This document shows, piece by piece, positions 15,742 through 18,854 of a stretch of 18,854 bases of DNA. Origin of the DNA: Candidatus Solincola tengchongensis. Lineage in GTDB: Bacteria; Actinomycetota; Geothermincolia; Geothermincolales; RBG-13-55-18. How positions within the stretch are numbered: position 1 is the stretch's first letter; each line of letters begins with the position of its first letter. The stretch covers positions 1 to 18,854 of the forward strand of contig JACVJH010000043.1 of assembly GCA_015711895.1 (NCBI GenBank), written 5' to 3'. The translations under genes and the position numbers were made by a program. The notes beneath the pieces are model-generated. The model was given only the letters and a program-made list of their open reading frames with translations. It was not told where the DNA came from and made no database searches.

Positions 15742-16508
15742 CGGTGTAGGTGCACGTATCCTTCCCTCTTGTAGTAGGCCACGTTGATCACCCTTGTGCT
15801 CCCAACGCGCAGCTCCCGTTGCGCCGGCTGGTGCACGTGACCGTGGTAGAGAAAATGGGGCGCCTTTTCCTCCAGGTAACGCAGGAGGGCGGCGCTCCCC
15901 TCCACCGGCCTTCCCGCCACCACGTCGAAGAGGGCCTCCTCCACCCGCGGTGGGATGTGGGTGCAGAGCACCTCCACGGCACCCAGCTCCTCGAGCCTGG
16001 CGCCGAACTCCCGGTCCTCCATCTCCGCCGGCATGCGGAAAGGGGAATACACGGCGCCGGGGACGAACCCGAACAAGGTGCCGTCTATCTCCACCTTGCC
16101 CTCGGCCAGCACCGCGTTCTCCGTCTCCCGCAGGGCCTCGGCGAGGAGTTCCGGCAGGTCTCCGTTGCCGTATATGACGTAAGCGCGGCATCCGGCGCCG
16201 CGGAGGGCGTCCGCGAATTCCCCGTACTGCTCACGGGCGCGTTCGGTTATTGCATGGTAATATCTTCCATGCGGGGAGATTATCTCCTCTCGCAACTCGG
16301 CGGCCGCTTCGGGCCCTTTTCGCGCCGCCTCGAAAAGCTTCTCCACCAGCCTTTCCCGGCCCACCACTTCGGGAAGGATACCGCTGAGGTCCGCCCAGTC
16401 GATGAGGTCCAGGATGTCTCCCAGCACCAGGAGGGCGTCTTCCTCCTTCACCTCGTCACGGAGGTCGGAGTACCGTCCGTGTAGGTCGGCGACCAGCTTC
16501 ACCGCCAT
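15738..16508 (-). CDS. Calcineurin-like metallophosphoesterase with a helical insert
   Basis: A 256-residue cytosolic dinuclear-metal phosphoesterase. All family motifs are present: ADLHG (D8, H10), LGDILD (D31), GNGD (114-117), CTHIPPR (H184) and YHGHVHQPA (G223-H226). Between the second and third motifs lies a charged helical insert of about 60-70 residues (about 45-110), longer than in small YfcE/MJ0936-type enzymes. The first ATG at 16508 is 1 nt after the stop of the GGDEF-like gene, and the last codons overlap hisC, so it is translated as part of this block. The substrate is unknown; known relatives cleave phosphodiesters, phosphomonoesters or nucleotides. A role as a missing histidinol-phosphatase is possible but purely speculative. 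Confidence 0.82.
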   Translation of the reverse strand: MAVKLVADLHGRYSDLRDEVKEEDALLVLGDILDLIDWADLSGILPEVVGRERLVEKLFEAARKGPEAAAELREEIISPHGRYYHAITERAREQYGEFADALRGAGCRAYVIYGNGDLPELLAEALRETENAVLAEGKVEIDGTLFGFVPGAVYSPFRMPAEMEDREFGARLEELGAVEVLCTHIPPRVEEALFDVVAGRPVEGSAALLRYLEEKAPHFLYHGHVHQPAQRELRVGSTRVINVAYYKREGYVHLHR

Positions 16509-16509
16509 G

Positions 16510-17457
16510 TCAGGGCGTACCCCCGTGCTCCGCGCCGCGGTACACGGCGATCTCCCCGCAGGCCAGGGACCTGGCGCTGCGCAGCGCCTCCACCGCGGAG
16601 GTGTAGAGCATCTCCGGGTGGCGCACCTCGTCGGGGAAGGAGGCCAGCCCCCAGTAGAGCTCCGGGCACTCCACACCCGGCGTCCTCGCTGGCAACTCCT
16701 TCTCCAGATAGCGGCAGAGCCTCTCCGCCATAACCCTCCCCCCCCGCCATCCCGTCTCCGGTAGCAGAGCGGCGAAGCTGGCCTCACCCATGCGTGCGAT
16801 GACGTCGCAATCGCGGGTCATGCGCGAGATCACCGAGGCGATGTAGCGGAGGGTCTCCTCCACGACCCCCTTTCCATGGCTCTCCAGAAGCCGGTGATAG
16901 TTGCCCACCTCGCATATGACCAGGGTTATCTCGTGTTTGTAGCGCACGGCCCTCCTCAGTTCCTCCATCATCCGGCCGTGAAAATAGCTCTGGTTGTAGA
17001 GCCCGGTCACCGGGTCGCGCAGCGGGTTTTCCATTATCTCCCGGGAACTCTCGTAGTGATACGCCGCTGCGGCGGCCTGCAGCAGGGCGTCGAAGGAGGC
17101 GTTTATCTTCTTCTCCAGCTGGAAGTCCACCACCCGCTTCATGTCCACGGACTGGTGGAAGAGGTTCCAGAACTCGTTGCGCAGGATGACATGCTCCTGC
17201 ACCAGCTCCTCCACCGAGAAACCCTGCCGGAACCGCAGCCTGCCCATCTCCCCTGCCAGGCGGTACATCTCCCCACCCGGCTGGAAGACCGCCGCCTCCT
17301 CCTTCTCCACCATCTCCAGGACCGCTGCGGCTATCCTCTCCAGGTTTTCCCCGGCCTCGCCGTCCACCAGCTTGATGTGAGCGGGCACCGGGAGGCGCTG
17401 TATCTCCTCCTTCCAGCGCTCCAGGAGCTCCCGTGCCCGGTCACGCAGAGCGGCCAT
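16510..17457 (-). CDS. RsbRD-like N-terminal domain joined to a degenerate GGDEF domain
   Basis: A 315-residue soluble signalling-type protein. The N-terminal half (about 1-140) is all-helical, with WKEEIQRLPVPAHIKLVDGE and RFRQGFSVEELVQEHVILR (75-93), resembling the RsbR-type sensor domain. The C-terminal half (about 147-310) has the GGDEF-domain layout: RDPVTGLYNQSYF (147-159), a core strand ITLVICEVGNYHRL, then CDVIARMGEASFAALLPE (217-234). The catalytic signature GGEEF is replaced by GEASF (224-228), and the usual metal-binding aspartate of the first strand is absent (CEVGN). Diguanylate cyclase activity is therefore unlikely; a GTP- or protein-binding role is the inference. A strong GAGGAGGAG site overlaps the hisG stop 9 nt upstream. 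Confidence 0.78.
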   Translation of the reverse strand: MAALRDRARELLERWKEEIQRLPVPAHIKLVDGEAGENLERIAAAVLEMVEKEEAAVFQPGGEMYRLAGEMGRLRFRQGFSVEELVQEHVILRNEFWNLFHQSVDMKRVVDFQLEKKINASFDALLQAAAAAYHYESSREIMENPLRDPVTGLYNQSYFHGRMMEELRRAVRYKHEITLVICEVGNYHRLLESHGKGVVEETLRYIASVISRMTRDCDVIARMGEASFAALLPETGWRGGRVMAERLCRYLEKELPARTPGVECPELYWGLASFPDEVRHPEMLYTSAVEALRSARSLACGEIAVYRGAEHGGTP

Positions 17458-17466
17458 CTCTCCTCC

Positions 17467-18345
17467 TCAGGGGATTATCTTGGTAATGGGCATCTCCACG
17501 ATGTCCTCGGCACCCCGCCTGGCCAGCTCGGGGATGAGCAGGTTGATGCCCTTCTTCTCCACCACGCTCTCCACGGCGTAATAATCCTTCTGGAAAAGCC
17601 TGGAAAGCGTTGGCGCTTTCATGGAGGGAAGCACCTCCATGACCGCCTCCAGGTCCTTCTCGGCCACGTTGAACTTTATGAGCACCTTCCCCCTGGCGTT
17701 CAGGGCCCCGAGGATGAGGAGCCTTATCTCCTCCATGAGCCGCCTCTTCTCGGGATCGGCGTAGCTCTCGCGGTTGGCGATCAGGCGGGTCGTGGATTCG
17801 AGGACCGTGTCGATGATGCGCAATCCGTGCTTGCGCAGGGTCCCCCCGGTCTCGGTCAGCTCCACCACGGCGTCGGCCATCTCCGGCACCTTGGCCTCCG
17901 TGGCCCCGTAGGACAGGTAGACGGCGGCGCGCTTGCCCAGCTTCCGGAAGTACTCCTCCACGAGGTTGGGATACTCCGTGGACACCCGCACCCCGTCCGG
18001 CAGGTCCTCGGGGCGCTGGTAGGGGGAATCGCCGGCCACCGCCAGCACCACGCGGACCACGGTCCCCACGGCGGTCTTGGTGTAGGGCAGGTCGGCCAGC
18101 TCCACCACCTGCGCTCCCGTCTCCCTTATCCAGTCGTATCCGGTGATGCCCAGGTCGAAGAAACCGTCCTCCACGTACTTGGGTATCTCCTGAGGGCGCA
18201 GGATGCGCACCTGCTCTATGCGCGGGTCGTCAATCCGGGCGTGGTATTCCCGGTCCCCGCTGCGCCTGACGGTGAGGTCGGCGTCGTCGAGTATCTCCAT
18301 GGTGGTGCTCTCCAGGCTGCCCTTGGGGATGACGAACTTGAGCAT
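17467..18345 (-). CDS. hisG: HisG, ATP phosphoribosyltransferase (long form)
   Basis: First enzyme of histidine synthesis, condensing ATP with PRPP. From ATG 18345 it has 292 residues, the long form with a C-terminal ACT-like regulatory domain. Landmarks are FVIPKGSLE at the N-terminus, FDLGITGYDWI (63-73), VSTEYPNLVEEYF (121-133) and the PRPP-binding loop VELTETGGTLR (161-171). The C-terminal domain (about 215-292) has VLIKFNVAEKDLEAVMEVLPSMKAPTLS, split here as KFNVAEKDLEAV and LPSMKAPTLS, the fold that binds histidine for feedback inhibition. The start has GGAAAGGAC directly upstream; ATG 18375 in frame would add ten residues without family support. It begins the run that includes hisC three genes later; the rest of the his pathway is not in the window. 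Confidence 0.93.
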   Translation of the reverse strand: MLKFVIPKGSLESTTMEILDDADLTVRRSGDREYHARIDDPRIEQVRILRPQEIPKYVEDGFFDLGITGYDWIRETGAQVVELADLPYTKTAVGTVVRVVLAVAGDSPYQRPEDLPDGVRVSTEYPNLVEEYFRKLGKRAAVYLSYGATEAKVPEMADAVVELTETGGTLRKHGLRIIDTVLESTTRLIANRESYADPEKRRLMEEIRLLILGALNARGKVLIKFNVAEKDLEAVMEVLPSMKAPTLSRLFQKDYYAVESVVEKKGINLLIPELARRGAEDIVEMPITKIIP

Positions 18346-18691
18346 GTCCTTTCCTTCCTCCACTTTCGCTCTCATGCCTTACGTCCCGAACAGACCTGCG
18401 CAGGTCCCGTTTGTCTCCCTCCGTCCCTTTCCCGGCTCCCTCTCAGCCAACCCCCCTCCGCCCTGCCCGCCCTAAAGGTCCGCGGTTCTCCGCACCCTCC
18501 TCGCTGCGTTCCTATGCATCGGGGTCGATCGGCGCCCTCTCCCGCCTTCCCCGGAGGATCTGGGCCCACTTATGCGACTCTCCGACCGCCACCCGCCGGA
18601 TACCCGTATCCCTCCGCTCAAACCCTCGAAGTCGCCCTCACCATCCGGCCGCTCCGGCCGTGGTCCTCTCGCCGCCTTCGCCTGCCGTGAC
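18346..18691. other. Gene-free region upstream of hisG with three inverted repeats
   Basis: I see no convincing gene here. Frames of up to 100 codons exist but are Arg/Pro/Gly-rich, as expected of chance frames in GC-rich DNA. Three inverted repeats stand out: the perfect palindrome GACCTGCGCAGGTC (18393-18406) about 50 nt before the hisG start, GGATAC-CC-GTATCC (18598-18611), and CGGCC-GCTCC-GGCCG (18646-18660) about 30 nt after the stop of the preceding gene. The last could act in ending transcription but has no T-tract. No clear promoter hexamers were found. Confidence 0.4.
18393..18406. promoter_or_regulatory. 14-bp perfect palindrome upstream of hisG
   Basis: GACCTGCGCAGGTC is fully self-complementary and sits about 50 nt before the hisG start, flanked by GGGAC-type sequence on both sides. 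It could be an operator for a dimeric repressor or a short leader hairpin with a GCGC loop. No leader peptide rich in histidine codons was seen, so classical his attenuation is not supported. Confidence 0.35.
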
Positions 18692-18854
18692 TCAGAGCCC
18701 CAGTTCTTCCCTCTCCTCCAGCTCCCTCCCGTAGACGTCGGTGATGCGGTAGGTGTCGTCCTCGCTGGTGAAGCCGATGTCTATCTCCAGGACCCTGCCC
18801 CGCCCCTGCGGGGCCTTTATCTTGTGCCTCTTCTCGTTGTTGATCATCAACTCC
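18692..18854 (-). CDS. Unidentified protein, C-terminal part (cut by window edge)
   Basis: The minus strand is open from the window edge to a TGA at 18692-18694. The visible residues include ELMINNEKRHKIKAPQGRG, then RVLEIDIGFTSEDDTYRIT and a Glu-rich ending ELEEREELGL. Composition is natural for a real protein, with balanced Lys/Glu and alternating hydrophobic residues suggesting a small beta-rich tail. An ATG at 18847 preceded by GGAG could instead start a 51-residue protein. I do not recognise the family. It is about 350 nt upstream of hisG, so it may or may not share its transcript. Confidence 0.6.
   Translation of the reverse strand, partial: ELMINNEKRHKIKAPQGRGRVLEIDIGFTSEDDTYRITDVYGRELEEREELGL

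Noticed and set aside
18372..18569. 65-codon minus-strand frame overlapping the hisG start
   Set aside because: Gly/Arg-rich, no ribosome binding site, and it spans the palindrome upstream of hisG; most likely a chance frame.
16876..18690. 604-codon plus-strand frame opposite hisG and the GGDEF-like gene
   Set aside because: Long but low-complexity, rich in His, Leu, Gly and Gln and without domains; the minus strand encodes hisG with all family motifs.
1..18854. CRISPR arrays, insertion sequences, tRNA or rRNA genes
   Set aside because: No repeat-spacer pattern, transposase or terminal repeats were seen, and no tRNA T-loop or rRNA-like stretch was found in the gaps on reading both strands.

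Overview
This high-GC window reads almost entirely on the minus strand. It carries most of a division and cell wall (dcw) cluster, preceded in transcription order by a mixed block of histidine-biosynthesis, glycosyltransferase and signalling genes. In transcription order (high to low coordinates): an unidentified C-terminal fragment, hisG, a degenerate GGDEF protein, a metallophosphoesterase, hisC, a 2-hydroxyacid dehydrogenase, a GT2-type glycosyltransferase, a GpgS/MGS-like glycosyltransferase, a gene-free gap of about 400 nt, then mraZ, rsmH, an ftsL-like gene, a class B PBP gene (ftsI), murE, murF, mraY, murD, ftsW and the first 26 codons of murG.

The gene order mraZ-rsmH-ftsL-ftsI-murE-murF-mraY-murD-ftsW-murG, the GC richness, the use of GTG and TTG starts and the DNPR (meso-diaminopimelate) signature in MurE fit a Gram-positive-type bacterium, most likely a deep-branching actinobacterial lineage. 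That placement is inference from general knowledge, not a search result.

The dcw genes form one tightly packed transcription unit. ATGA overlaps join ftsI to murE and murE to murF, the corrected ftsW joins murG by a GTGA overlap, and murD overlaps ftsW by 11 nt. Upstream of mraZ a candidate promoter is followed by TGG-type boxes, four of them exactly 10 bp apart, which look like an MraZ operator. The products make the UDP-MurNAc-pentapeptide (MurD, MurE, MurF), move it to lipid (MraY, MurG), polymerise and crosslink septal peptidoglycan (FtsW, FtsI), hold the divisome together (FtsL) and modify 16S rRNA (RsmH).

Three consecutive parts of the cluster have broken reading frames at G-rich spots: inside ftsI just before the KTGTA motif, near the 3' end of murE just before GKGHE, and at the 3' end of ftsW. 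In each case the expected ending is intact in another frame. Indels in the sequence are the simplest explanation, although the murE break also seems to lack a short segment.

The least explained parts are the gap upstream of mraZ, where two stem-loops share the same asymmetric GAATA/TATTC bulge, and the hisG-to-glycosyltransferase block, where a diguanylate-cyclase-like protein with a destroyed GGDEF signature sits between two histidine genes.
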